In this document: positions 1 to 11,300 of the stretch, in pieces
Layout of the letters: each line of letters begins with the position of its first letter
Numbering within the stretch: position 1 is the stretch's first letter
NCBI RefSeq assembly: GCF_023101765.2
Contig: NC_064242.1
Location: 8,792,327-8,856,326, forward strand
DNA from: Spodoptera frugiperda
Taxonomy: Eukaryota; Arthropoda; Insecta; Lepidoptera; Noctuidae
DNA: 64,000 nt
Reading direction: 5' to 3'
Made by a program: the position numbers and the translations under genes
Notes under the pieces: model-generated
Told to the model about the DNA's origin: nothing
What the model saw: only the letters and a program-made list of their open reading frames with translations
The model's database searches: none

Positions 1-117
1 GGAATCGATGAAAGATTAACTGTTGCAGGCGCCATGATTACGGATGAACTTATCCGTGATCGTCACCATGGCGCTTACGACAGTGCTGAAATATCGGAAA
101 CTCATAGATATAAATAA
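1..117 (+). pseudogene. Possible 3'-terminal coding fragment cut by the window edge
   Basis: Frame 1 is open from the first base for 38 codons and ends at TAA (115-117). The stretch is richer in G+C than the DNA after it, and the translation is charged and protein-like, starting GIDERLTVAGAMITDELIRD. I do not recognise a family. It could be the last exon of a gene or a transposon ORF entering from the left, but 38 open codons also occur by chance in DNA of this composition. No splice acceptor or polyadenylation signal fixes it. Confidence 0.22.
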
Positions 118-2269
118 ACAATACATGGTAAATATCCCGTGTCAAGTTCTTATGATAGTGAATGGAATGTTAAATAACAACTATTACTTTTAGTTAAACT
201 TTGATTAATACGTAACGTTGCTATCAAATCAACTGTATTGTTAAGATCAAATTCAATACCAATCTGGCAATGGCCAGACCTGCATTCAAGTCTAACATTC
301 AAAACTGTCCTTAGCCATGGACCAATATAATGCAAAGTACGGTATTTGACCTCGGCTTTGTACGTAGATTAAAAGACATTGACACACTAGTGGTTCACTA
401 CTCCATATACGTATACATTGAATGTCATACTGGACAGTATAAAAAATACAATCTAACACCGATCCTCGTCTCACTAAAAGCATCGAATATGTTTGAGTGA
501 ACATATTCAACTTACAAATTGATTTATATCATCGCGTCAAAATCAATTGTGTGGTTTAATAAAAAAACAATATAAGACCCATACATACCAAGTCATCATT
601 CCAAACAAAACAAGGTGCCATTAGCAGTTCTTTTGAATCAATGGTACTTTAAAAAAGGCAATAATTTCGCTGACTCACACCAACCCTAAGGATTGTTCCC
701 TAACGGTCGGTACTCTATCTTTGGCATTTCTTGCATATACAATGACTTTAGGATTTTGATATTTTGTTTGTTTAATCATCGATCATTATTTATTGAATCT
801 ATAATCTCTTGAGACGAAATATTTCAACGAATTCTCACCATCACTTTTGAATATGTTAGGAAGTTTGTTCATAAGTAAATTGTGCGGTTATGACTATTTA
901 ATAATTTCGAAACATCAGAAAGTTGTTAGCGTATAATTTCTTAGCTAATCAAATACAATAAGGAAGCTAAAATCTACCTGGCAAGAACCGACGGGTCGTG
1001 AGGTCAAACATACCCACTTAACTAAAGAAAATTATTAGTAACGCGTCACGCATAGCTAATACTGTTAGAAATTTTATGCGGAACAAATATAAACCTACAA
1101 AATATTCTACTCTCCACTTCCTTAATTTTTATTAAACAAAAAGGTGTCCGAGTTCAAACGGTGGAAAATAAAGATTTATTTATTTTTTCACAAAATAAAC
1201 GTCAAATAAAAAAACGTTATTTTCCCGTAAGTATCAACATTTATTCGTCCACCAAACCTTATGAAGACTGACGGAGATGAATGAGGAAGATAATTGAAGT
1301 GCCCGTTCAAAAATTAAAAAGTTACTCGTAAAACAAACGGGTGAAGAGTGCACGTAACTTTTATATCTAGACTCCTTCTAGAATATTCAGTGCAGACATT
1401 TTTGCTGGGTTTTCTTTATAAGGCAACGAGACTGCAGTTTTATAGCTCTGAAGATACCCTGCTATTTTATTCTCGGTATTAAGTTGAGAGGCATAAAAGC
1501 TATTATTGAATGCATTGCTATAAAAGGCGATTATAGGTTCGTGAATAATTTTATATAACTGTTAAACGAGTCGTAAGTAGCGTTTGAAATTGTATTCTTC
1601 CTATATTTGTATAAGAACGTAGGAATGTGATAATAGGTTTAGGTAAGATTAACACTTTGAATCAAAATCACATTCTTAATATTAAAACCATCCATCCATC
1701 ATTATTCATCGCAATGGTAATTATTTTCCGGAATAATTATTTCCTTAAAGTTTTTGTCTAGAGGCTATTTTAAAAATAACGCCATCTACTAAAAGCCCGG
1801 GGAACTTCAACTAAAGTGGGCACGATGGCGCTCTCCCCTTGATGGGAAGGAAACACAAAGGTCATTTATATGGGTTTGTTATTAACTTATATTTTGTTTG
1901 TTTCGACAATTTGCTTGTATGTATTTAAGAAGTGTTAATTTATTATTTAGTATTCTGTTTGAAAAATATAGTCTGATGAGATTTGATTAAGTTTATAATA
2001 GCAAATATAGGTCTCAATTTCTCAAGCACTAAGGTTTTAATAATTAAGAAACTGCACTAAACTACACATGCCTTTCTTTAAACAAAAAGAAACATACGAT
2101 TCCCATGTACAAAACAAAAATAACTTACTTTTCAGTGCTAACAAACTCAAACAATTACTGAGGTAAAGGCGGCGAGTTAAAAGGGCTTGCTAATGACGTC
2201 AGGTATTCTACGTTCATTGTTAGCTTTCAATAATAAACTGTAATGTGAGGTGCTAAAAGAAACTGAACC
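118..2269. other. Gene-free A+T-rich stretch
   Basis: No open frame beyond about 72 codons and no recognisable repeat. A CRE-like palindrome TGACGTCA lies at 2194-2201. The short frames at 150-335 and 292-510 on the minus strand overlap each other and look random. Confidence 0.6.
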
Positions 2270-2623
2270 AGGGTAAGTACACCTATACGCGTCCCCAACC
2301 AGTACGCGTCCATTATACGAAACGGCCTTTAAATAAATCCGAAAGTAAAACTATCACCATATCTACAGTAGTGAGTACATATTTTATTTTATTAATTTAT
2401 TCTGTACAAAGAATATTAAGTACAGTAAATACTTATCAGTTTTGGGCGTATACAGTCGCCAATTATAGGCTAACCAACAATTGAATACTAAGTGATAACT
2501 TAAGTTAAGTGATACATATCTGGTTGATCTCTCATATCATGCTTTTCACTATTTTACATATATCATGGTGATCAGTAAACGTACACGAACTGGTAGGTGG
2601 GCGCGAACAGGCGTACTTACCCT
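2270..2623. mobile_element. Diverged terminal-inverted-repeat element (MITE-like)
   Basis: The left end reads AGGGTAAGTACACCTATACG and the right end (2582-2623) is its diverged reverse complement, ending GGCGTACTTACCCT. The first 11 bases match exactly and roughly 30 of the first 41 positions match, giving TIRs of about 40 bp around a 354-bp element. Inside the left arm TACGCGTCC occurs twice (2288 and 2302 region). There is no ORF, so it would be non-autonomous. I could not find a clear target duplication, so the superfamily is open and both ends may have decayed. Confidence 0.5.
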
Positions 2624-4465
2624 ATATTATAGCCATCGCGGATTTTAAGACCGAGTGTGAATGCATTCTGCGGCCGCTCTGTTTCACAAATAATACTCGT
2701 ACAAAATTATGCAAATTATTTACAGTGGGTGGGTTACAGTTTAAGACCGATTGTTATTTATGTTGTATTCTGGATTTATAGGTGTTTCTTTCAGGAATAA
2801 TTCTGGTTTATATTTTTGTTAGAAAGGATTATAAATTTTATTTAGCAAAACATAAATGTTTAAATAAGTAGTGTCTGTGTTGGTTTTCTTAGTATGGTAG
2901 TTAGTTCGCTTCCAAATATAACTGTATAGTAATATAAGAATAGAAAAATTGGAATCAATATACATTACACATCTACTTAACCCTTCTGGTACTTACAAGC
3001 GTGACGCTTTCTACTACTCGTAGTATATTATCTCTGAAGTAAATTGATACTATTTACATACATTGTTATGCATTTATTCTCACAAACGTAACACTTAACA
3101 ATGATAAATACCATTTTAATAAAGTAATATCCACGGACTAATAACTCTTAACGATTCCATGAAAAACTCCCGCCGTCCTATTTAATATATTCGTCCTTAT
3201 AACTCGTTACGTAACGTCGGCTTAACTAACCGACACAAAACCTACACAATAAAATATCCTTTTAATAGCGGCCCCACGATAAATTGTCCTAATAACAGAA
3301 ATATTTTATTAGTTAAACGGCCATCACAAAAAGTGTTCGCTTTTTACAATTTTTACGGCATATTTCATTTAAGAAATACCTTTCCCTTTGGTGGACGAGA
3401 TCCGATCTAACGTTTGTGTCAGAAAAGGGATAATGCGGCCATCTTCCTAGCGGGTGCTCGATGTTTTTTTTTTTTTAAAAATCCTACGTTCGGCCAATGT
3501 TTGTTACCAACTAGCTTGGCCAGTTTGGGGACTCCCGTCATATCGTCTTGATCCAATGTATGGCGTCTTTTAAGTCAAGTTCCAATTTTTTATTTTGACA
3601 ATTTTGATATGACACATGAACAAGAACGAAATGGCTACAGGTGCGTAGTTTGAGACACGTTATAGTTACATAAAAAGTTTTTATTTGGTTTTTATTGGAC
3701 AAAAAATTATCATAACATGATACGCTGTTAAACTTGACAGTAATTAGCAGGGAAATAGATGGCTTTGTGAGCGACATTCAGACCTTTTGGCTAATAAATC
3801 TCTTTTATGATTAAATAACATGTTTGATTACATTATGAATTCCCTCTTTATGTTTAATTTCCAGTAATTATTAATTGGTAGCTAAGTATATAAATCAATA
3901 AGATGAACAGTAGAACCAGTAAAAATAATCTATTAATAACAAGCTTTAATAAGTAGTATTTTTTTTTTTGTATCTGTCTAATACCTAAATGTTTTCTTCT
4001 ACTGATTAATATCTATAAAATCAAAATGACTCGTTTACATAGCAAGCACAAAACATCTTACACTCAATAGATTTACGGTCTCATTTCCCTTAACAAGAGG
4101 GAGGACAGACAACTGTCCTCCTAAGTCCAAAATACGAACTTCACACAAAACCTACACAAACTTCACGTATCACGACTACACTAAACCCAGTCACACACAG
4201 TGCACAAACAAACGTATTGTTTGGAAAGTATTCACTTAATTCTTATTTCATGACTGAGTGTGACCTCAGCCTAGGATAGAGGTCGTCGCGGGCGCAGCTA
4301 TCTGATCGTTCTCCGATCATGTCTATCGATGTTACGAATAAAAGCGCAGCAATTTAGATCTATATTGTTCTGTTTATATTTTGTAATTGTATGATCATGG
4401 TTTGAGGAGGGCTTGGTTAAGTTGTTCTGTTGCTGAGGTTTATAGCTGGTGTTTTGCTGGGTTTG
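2624..4465. other. Gene-free stretch with a T13 run and a small hairpin
   Basis: Holds a run of 13 T at 3464-3476 and a perfect 9-bp stem with a 4-nt loop at 4100-4121 (GGAGGACAG/CTGTCCTCC). The 79-codon minus-strand frame at 3538-3777 has no recognisable domain. Nothing else is seen. Confidence 0.55.
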
Positions 4466-4655
4466 TTCATCTTACTAATATTGTAAATGCGAATGTTTGT
4501 GTGTAAGTTTGTTACTCAATCACGTCAAAATGGCTGAAGGGATTGGTATGAAATTTGGAACAGGGGTAGATTATGGTCTGGAATAACATATAGGGCTTTT
4601 TATCCCACGGAACCGCGGAAGAAGCTGCTGGCAGAAGCTAGTAGTTGTAGTATTT
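4466..4655 (+). repeat. Degenerate RTE-like/insect interspersed repeat tail
   Basis: Begins TACTAATATTGTAAATGCGA and continues through a TTTGTTACTC...CACG block and GATTGGTATGAAATTTGG, ending in a GGAACCGCGGAAG-type block. This order is one I know from widespread insect repeats thought to be LINE (RTE-like) 3' ends or elements sharing them. The copy is mutated and carries no ORF. The assignment to RTE is from memory of the motif, so family confidence is moderate. Confidence 0.5.
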
Positions 4656-6124
4656 GATGAATAAATAATATAGATGACTGTGAAATTGGAAGCCATGTTT
4701 CAGTTTCCATGGTTCGAAGAGATGTGTTTCGGGACTAAAAAATATTATTTAGAAACCTACATTTATAGATTTAATACAACACTTCAAAAGCCAATCTGTG
4801 TAAAGTAATATAAAAATAAATTCATAACAATTTTTTTACGATTCTTAAAATAATAACGATTAAGAATCTTGAAGGCGAAAATCACAAAACAAAAGACGTT
4901 CTTTGTTTGAGCAGTATCTAAGAAAGAAGTAAAACGTCGTCATGTGTTTGTAATTATACCAGCTCCTGTATCCTTCAAGCCGGAACACAACAGTTCTTGG
5001 TGACAGATATATGTGCTATGTGGTGCTATTGAAGTAACTACATCCTTAATACAAGTTACAAATGATATTTAGGAAGAATTTTAGATTATTGTCATTGTTT
5101 TGGTAGCTATGGACTAGTCATGTAAAGGTTTGTTGATCATAATTCAGTCAAAGGTGACAAAGTCCCAGTGTCAGCAAAAAAAAAACATGATAAAGGCTAG
5201 GAAAAGGTAGAATGATCAGAATATATAATATGAAGTTTAAAATAAAATGTTTTGTAACATGCAGATCTTTACACAAACAGCCATATAAAATGGGGTTACA
5301 TACAACACTAACGTAAAGACTAAAAATAAGTAAAGAATATTTCATTCTAAGGATTTTGCGTGATACGGATTATTAATTAAATCTTTTTTATATAAATAAG
5401 ATAAATCACATGTATTTTCAACACATCGTGTAAATCATCAATAACCTTAAAAAAATACACATTAATCTACCAACACAATCGCATCCGGAGCAGATGCTGC
5501 AACGAAAGATTCGTTTCTATCAATAAAAAATGCCTCAACATTATAAACAAACAAGGTGTTAATACTAGAAGATAAGTATCTAAAATAACTCGCCCCTTCT
5601 TATAAAATATTGATATTTAATAGTCACATCACATACTGAGTAACGCAGGCAGCCCTGTACCTTTGGCATACCAGATTACCACATCAGAATATTACCTTTA
5701 ACAGCAACCTACATAGAAAACACTACTCTATCTTTAAAATTCTAGAGTCGATTTTCCATCATCATCGGATCTACTGCAGGTGCCATCGAATGGCATCGCA
5801 TCTTTATCTTAACTATCATATCTTCAAATATTAAACTTTTACTTTTATGGCAGTTTAAAATGCAAGCCGTGTCACCTAACGGGTAACGGGGCACCCTATA
5901 AACAGTAACTTTTCATTTTTATCTGACACTATTATGATATTTACTGCTGTGTTAATAAGAGCAATTATTTACTCGTAAAATGTATTTTATTATTTATAAC
6001 TGAAATAAAATTGAACGATAATACTTATACAACAATAAATGTAGTTAGTTCAAGTTGCAAATAAAAACGAATATTAAAATTAACACATATCTGTTTCATT
6101 TATAAAGTCAAAGTTCACGAATCG
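4656..6124. other. Gene-free A+T-rich stretch
   Basis: Only short frames are present. The 65-codon minus-strand frame at 5148-5345 is hydrophobic (a consequence of T-rich codons) and has no supporting signals. No repeat was recognised. Confidence 0.55.
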
Positions 6125-6345
6125 ATCGAGGTCGGGCAAAGTATTTCTGGACTTTTTTCGGCTTTTCAAAATTTTCGGTAGTAGCACGGAGTCTGGAATG
6201 GTGCTCAGTATACGGCAATAGGCTCACCCCCTATTATATGGGACTTATAACACAAATACATTGTATAGTGGCATTACCTGCTGTAATGTGCACCACTGCC
6301 TTCTCCTTCGGGGATAAAAGGTGTGAAGTTGCATATACCAAAATA
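6125..6345 (-). repeat. Lepidopteran SINE-like repeat, reverse copy
   Basis: The block runs through GGTCGGGCAAAGTATT, ACTTTTTTCGGCTTTTC, GCACGGAGTCTGGAATGG, TACGGCAATAGGCTCACCCC, CTATTATATGGGACTTATAA and ends with CTTCGGGGATAAAAGG. The same ordered blocks, reversed, occur at 34150-34372 and 41186-41398, and partly at 37258-37385. It has no ORF. Whether it is a SINE or a LINE tail cannot be settled here. The orientation given is relative to the copies at 34150 and 41186. Confidence 0.6.
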
Positions 6346-7916
6346 CAGAAACGTATAGGACACTGTGACAAAGTACGAATTTCTCGTAGCCGTTATTTAC
6401 AATCTGACAAAGGCATAGGAAACTAAATCTTCAAAGCAAAATGTGGTCAGACGTCTTTAATTTCAATGGTAAATCACACCTAGGAATCTTAACTGTAGTA
6501 TTTTACTGAGACTGTCAATTTGACTATAGACCCTACAAGGTTTTATACAATATGGTTGCGTAAAGCCTCATAGATACTACAATACTCACTTTTTTTTTGT
6601 GTTTTCTCCTATCTGATAAACTCCATACACCTAGCTTTGGCCTAGGATGTCTCTAAAAGATCAGTACAATATTTGTTCTCTTGCGTCAATCTTTACTAGA
6701 TTTCGATACTCCATCACTTATATGTATTTCCTTTTCAAGCTTACAACTTTAAATAAATAATTATTATTTGCATATGAAATATTGCCAAGCCTTTAAAACT
6801 GAGAAGATTACCTAGCCAAAATCGTCACACACATAAAGTAAACGACTAAGCAATGTTGATATAATATTAAATAAATTACAGTATTAAATTGATTAAATGT
6901 TATACAGATTAGAAGAGACAGGTTCCATAAACATGTTTCCAGATTACTTATCATAATTTAGTCTTTGTTTGTGTCAATAAACTAGAATTATACTAATAGG
7001 ATGTAAAGTCGTGGGTGTGAAATTAAAATAAATTGTGTTTAAATTTTATTCAATAAAATCTTTTTATACTATTATCTGTATAATCGTAATCGTTTATGAT
7101 TTACATTTACATTATGTATAAGTTTAATTTACACTATAAATATTTCTGCAAAAATAAATATAAATTAAAAATTAATTAAATGAAATAATTTATGGCAGTG
7201 ATATTCAAAAGAACCTAAAATAATCCTTCACAAAATATTTATTTATTCCTATTTTTATAAGAGTAAGATAATCTCACTAATACACTGATTACACGTCAAT
7301 TCCAATAAAACGAAAATCAGACATATTTCAATTTTCCGATTCCCAGAAGTACACGATGCTTACCTATATAATAAAAATGTAACGAAAACTAGACACTGAC
7401 TGGAATATAATTTGAGAAATGTAATCGAAATATTCTACCAAATGATCGAGAAAAATCTCTTTTCAAGTTTATTTATTCTAGACCAGAAGTAAAACACAAA
7501 AACAGAACCTAGTTACAAAATATTGAAAGCCATTCTAATCTGTCCTTTAATAGAGAGGACAAACTATAATATCTAGTACAAATGACCCTCAAACAGTATA
7601 AATCTTGTCAGTTGTGAAATAAAAATGCGGTCAACCGTACACTTTGAATAAACTTAGATAAACGAATGAGATATGTAATTAGTACTTGATAATTGCTTGG
7701 CCGGTATCAAATGTCTTCATTAATAAAGAAAACAAGTGAATAAATCCTGGATGTTGAAAATTACATTCTTGCTAGTATGTAGATATCTATTAGAATTTCG
7801 TAACTTTAAATATAGGTAATTGTAAATATTTTTAAAATAATGAATTTATTTCCATATTATATCTACACATATCTGTTGGGTACTTACCATGCAGAGACAG
7901 AATAGGACTTCAAATA
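6346..7916. other. Gene-free stretch, very A+T-rich
   Basis: A+T content is extreme around 7000-7300. No frames above 60 codons lie inside it and no repeat family was recognised. Confidence 0.55.
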
Positions 7917-8216
7917 AGTGTAGGAGAACCATGCTTCGGTATGAATGGGCCGTCTCAACCGGAGTGATACCACGGCGTCATAGAATAGCAACGTGAAATA
8001 ACGCTTGCGTTGTGTTTCAGTATTTAAGTGGAGTTACCGGATGTCCAATTATCCTTCTTCCCAATCCCCGATTCCCCAACAACCCTTAAATTCCTAACCC
8101 CCAGAAGGCCGGCAACGCACGTGTATCGCCTCTAGTGTTTCGAGTGTCCATGGGCGGCAGCGATTGTTTACCATCAGGTGTTCCATCGACTCGTTTACAG
8201 GCTTATACAATAAAAA
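7917..8216 (+). mobile_element. Poly-A SINE (GCCATGCTTCGG family), older copy
   Basis: Starts AGTGTAGGAGAACCATGCTT and includes GAATGGGCCGTCTCAACCGG, ACAACCCTTAAATTCCTAAC and AAGGCCGGCAACGCACGTGT. The tail half includes GTGTCCATGGGCGGCAGCG and ends GGCTTATACAATAAAAAATA. It is the same element as at 37826-38071 and, reversed, at 59643-59957. CCGTCTCAACCGG is a possible degenerate pol III B box, which is inference. Point differences from the other copies show age. No clear target duplication was found. A protein-like frame begins at its 3' edge (see 8213-8323). Confidence 0.75.
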
Positions 8217-8323
8217 ATACATTTGATGATATTAAAAGAAGAGAAGAATGTTTGTCTAATCTAAAGACATTAATAGCAATACTAGACGAAATAGAATGTT
8301 CTAATCATTGGTTGACTGGTCAA
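8213..8323 (+). other. Weak candidate internal exon abutting a SINE tail
   Basis: A frame running out of the SINE tail encodes a charged, helix-like stretch, KNTFDDIKRREECLSNLKTL followed by IAILDEIECSNHW. It ends at codon CAA directly before GTAAGC, a good splice-donor match at 8324. A TTTACAG acceptor-like site sits inside the SINE at 8194-8200 in a usable position. I do not recognise the family. Random open frames of this length are common here, so the composition and the donor are the only support. It could be a real exon with a SINE inserted upstream, or an exonised SINE, or nothing. Confidence 0.22.
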
Positions 8324-11300
8324 GTAAGCACTTAATATTGATAGCAAGCCATCGTCATCACACTATCTCCATAATTAAAAAGTCAAAACTTGAAAATACA
8401 TTAATCTCTTAATAAACACTACAACTCATCATTACATCATACGAATGCTTGTAAAAACTCACAGTCATTATATTGTTGGAGTTTCGTCCTACGCACTTTA
8501 TGATAGCCGATTAATTAAGAAAATTGTTACAGCCTACACATACAGAAGCTGATAGTAGCCGTAGGCTGCCATGGCCTGCCTGCCTACAATCTAAATATTA
8601 CTGACAACGAGATTATTTCGCCGAAGAGGTAGGTTGTGTGATAACACCCACTTTTTTTAAGATAATACGTTGTGATGGTCTGTTTAAATACTGATTCAAT
8701 GTTAATAGGCAAATCCTTAATATACTTAGTCGTAAGCTGGTCAAACTTATCCTATCATACCGTAATGCAAGCGATTGCCTTTATAGTATAGAAATAAAAT
8801 TGGCATATGTCTTTGTTTTCATATTAGAAGTTATAAATTATGAGCAATATTTCTAAATTGAGCATTCTTTAACGATAAGTGTTTATTCAAATATTTTAGC
8901 ACAAAACTGCAATAAGGAAATAGGGCAATCTAAACTTATATTTAAAAATCCACTTTTGATTCATAGTCTTCTCTTCATCTTCTACCATTAATGACGTAAA
9001 ACGTACGTTACCTTTAATATCTTAACAAAAAATATCCTTGAAAATCTAGTTCAAGACTGCTAATACAAACATTAACTTAGGTAAACCAACATATTATCTA
9101 AGCTAAAGCTAAACATATTGCGAAACAAAATTTATTACAGCAAACATTTTGCAAAAGACGATTTCCTTGAATATTTATGTACGTATGGACAGTAACTGTT
9201 TATAAACAACGGACTGCATAGCGATGTGAACCAGTTTATTGATTTATTACCGATGCCCCAGGAAACGATCGTCAAACGTTACGAGCTGGTATATTTAAAA
9301 TTGTATCGTGTCGTAAAATCAACATAAAAGTAATATTTGTTGTGTTCTGTAAGGATCTGGTCCTAGTGGTAGCGGTATTGATAAGTATATAATGATAGGA
9401 TGTGATAAAATAGGAGTAGATAGAGACTATGCTGTGAAAACAAGACGATAGATCATGGTAATTATGAACATACATAATATTATCAAATGTATTACTAGAA
9501 GAAAATAATCATATTCCTTATAATAATATAATCTAGGTTACATCATGTTGTTAGTAAGAGTGTTTGAATCCAATATCTCAGTACCTACGGACCTGCATAG
9601 ATAATGCTTTCGATCTGCTAAATTCAAACTAAGCCTAAGATTTACTTACAGCTAGTCGTTCAACAAATCAGTCAAATACTTAATAGAATCTAACAGTTAT
9701 TTTACTATTCACAAATCATTACTATTGACTAATGAGGAAGCAACTTCTTAACATATACATATGCATAGGCTCATCTAGCAATCTTAATCGTAATGTAAAC
9801 TAGCTAAAAACGCATATAGCATTGTTTAATGTTATAAATATATTGCCAAAAAAATTCACATACAAACCGTTTCTCGCTCACTGTAGAACCAACGCCTTAT
9901 GTCGTCGAAACGATTTTAAAATTACTTGTTAATCAGTTACTGTTAACATTGAACGAAAGCCGGCGGCTAAAAATCGATCCACATAACGATCTAGTTTCAT
10001 AACATTTATTATGTTGAAATTTATAACGAGCTTTAAATAAAATGTCACGCCTGTGTTTTGAGGGTGTAGGCAGAGGCACATAGTACTCCCACATCTTCCC
10101 AGTTCTTATCTGTTCCATGGCACGATACATCTTTAAATCCACAATCTTAATGACTCCATTCTTCTCATCAAGTTTAGTCTGGCTCCATCTTTTCTTCTAC
10201 AAATGGCCAACTAATTTTAAGTCAAGAAAAATGTAGATTATAATTACATTCGCATTTGCAACGGGTTAGATCTAAACAGTATTTCAAATTATATAATTAA
10301 AATTATTTGTTGAGGACTGAGAAAGAATTTGGGTGTGTGTAAGAAGCTAGCAACTGGTGTTTTGGTTTCTATGGTTGCTATTTATTAAGTCTGATAGTTC
10401 AGTTAAATCATATAAAGAGAACTCAGGATAAAGGACTTAATGATACGAACTTTCTACCCCAGTATAAATAGGACATTTATAATGTTACCCACGATTTTTG
10501 TAAGCACTAAAATAGAATTGATATTTCAAAGCTCACCCAAGTGAAATAATGTTTAGTCTAGACTAATAAATATAATTTCAATGCCACCGCGCTTGCTGTT
10601 CTCAATTACTTCGGTCTGTCTATTGTTACACAAACAATATCAGTAACATTCATATAAAAAAGCAGTAAACTGCATTTTCGGTTTTAAATTCCCACAGAGA
10701 ATTCTGGCTTTAATTTCTAAAGTAACAGTGGTGATAATTGCTAATTCAAGTTGAGTTGTAGTTTAGAATTATGATGGTCGTTAAGGACAATTTTGATTAT
10801 TAATAACTAGGCATTGTCGTTAATTGAAATTTTAGGATTGGTTTTAATAAACTGAACATAATACAGATCAATAGTAACATTTTTGTTCGTTAATCAATCG
10901 CAACTTCAAAACTAAGCTCCTAGAAAATCATTACAATTCACTCAAGACAAAATTGAACCAAATATACACACACACAATCGAATTGTAAAAGGTCAATGAA
11001 CGTTTTTGTCATGTCAAAATTACTGCAAATATCTACAAGACAATAGCAGCCAAACTCATTAGAAAGTGCAAAATCCGTTTCCCACAGCATTTGTCAATCG
11101 TGCAGTTGCTACAAATGTCCAAAACAAATCAGATTATGCTCTGCAGTCTCTCACAAATGATTCCATTGATGTTATTATAGTCGGGTGACGTAATACATTT
11201 CATAACGTAGTGTAAGAGTCGGTGACCAATTTTTGAGACGAACATGTAATTTATTTTACTCGTCACGAAACAAACGAATCTTTCTACTTATGTGTAGTTA

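Noticed and set aside
1971..1990. Hammerhead ribozyme core (CTGATGAG)
   Set aside because: The GAAA partner and stems are absent.
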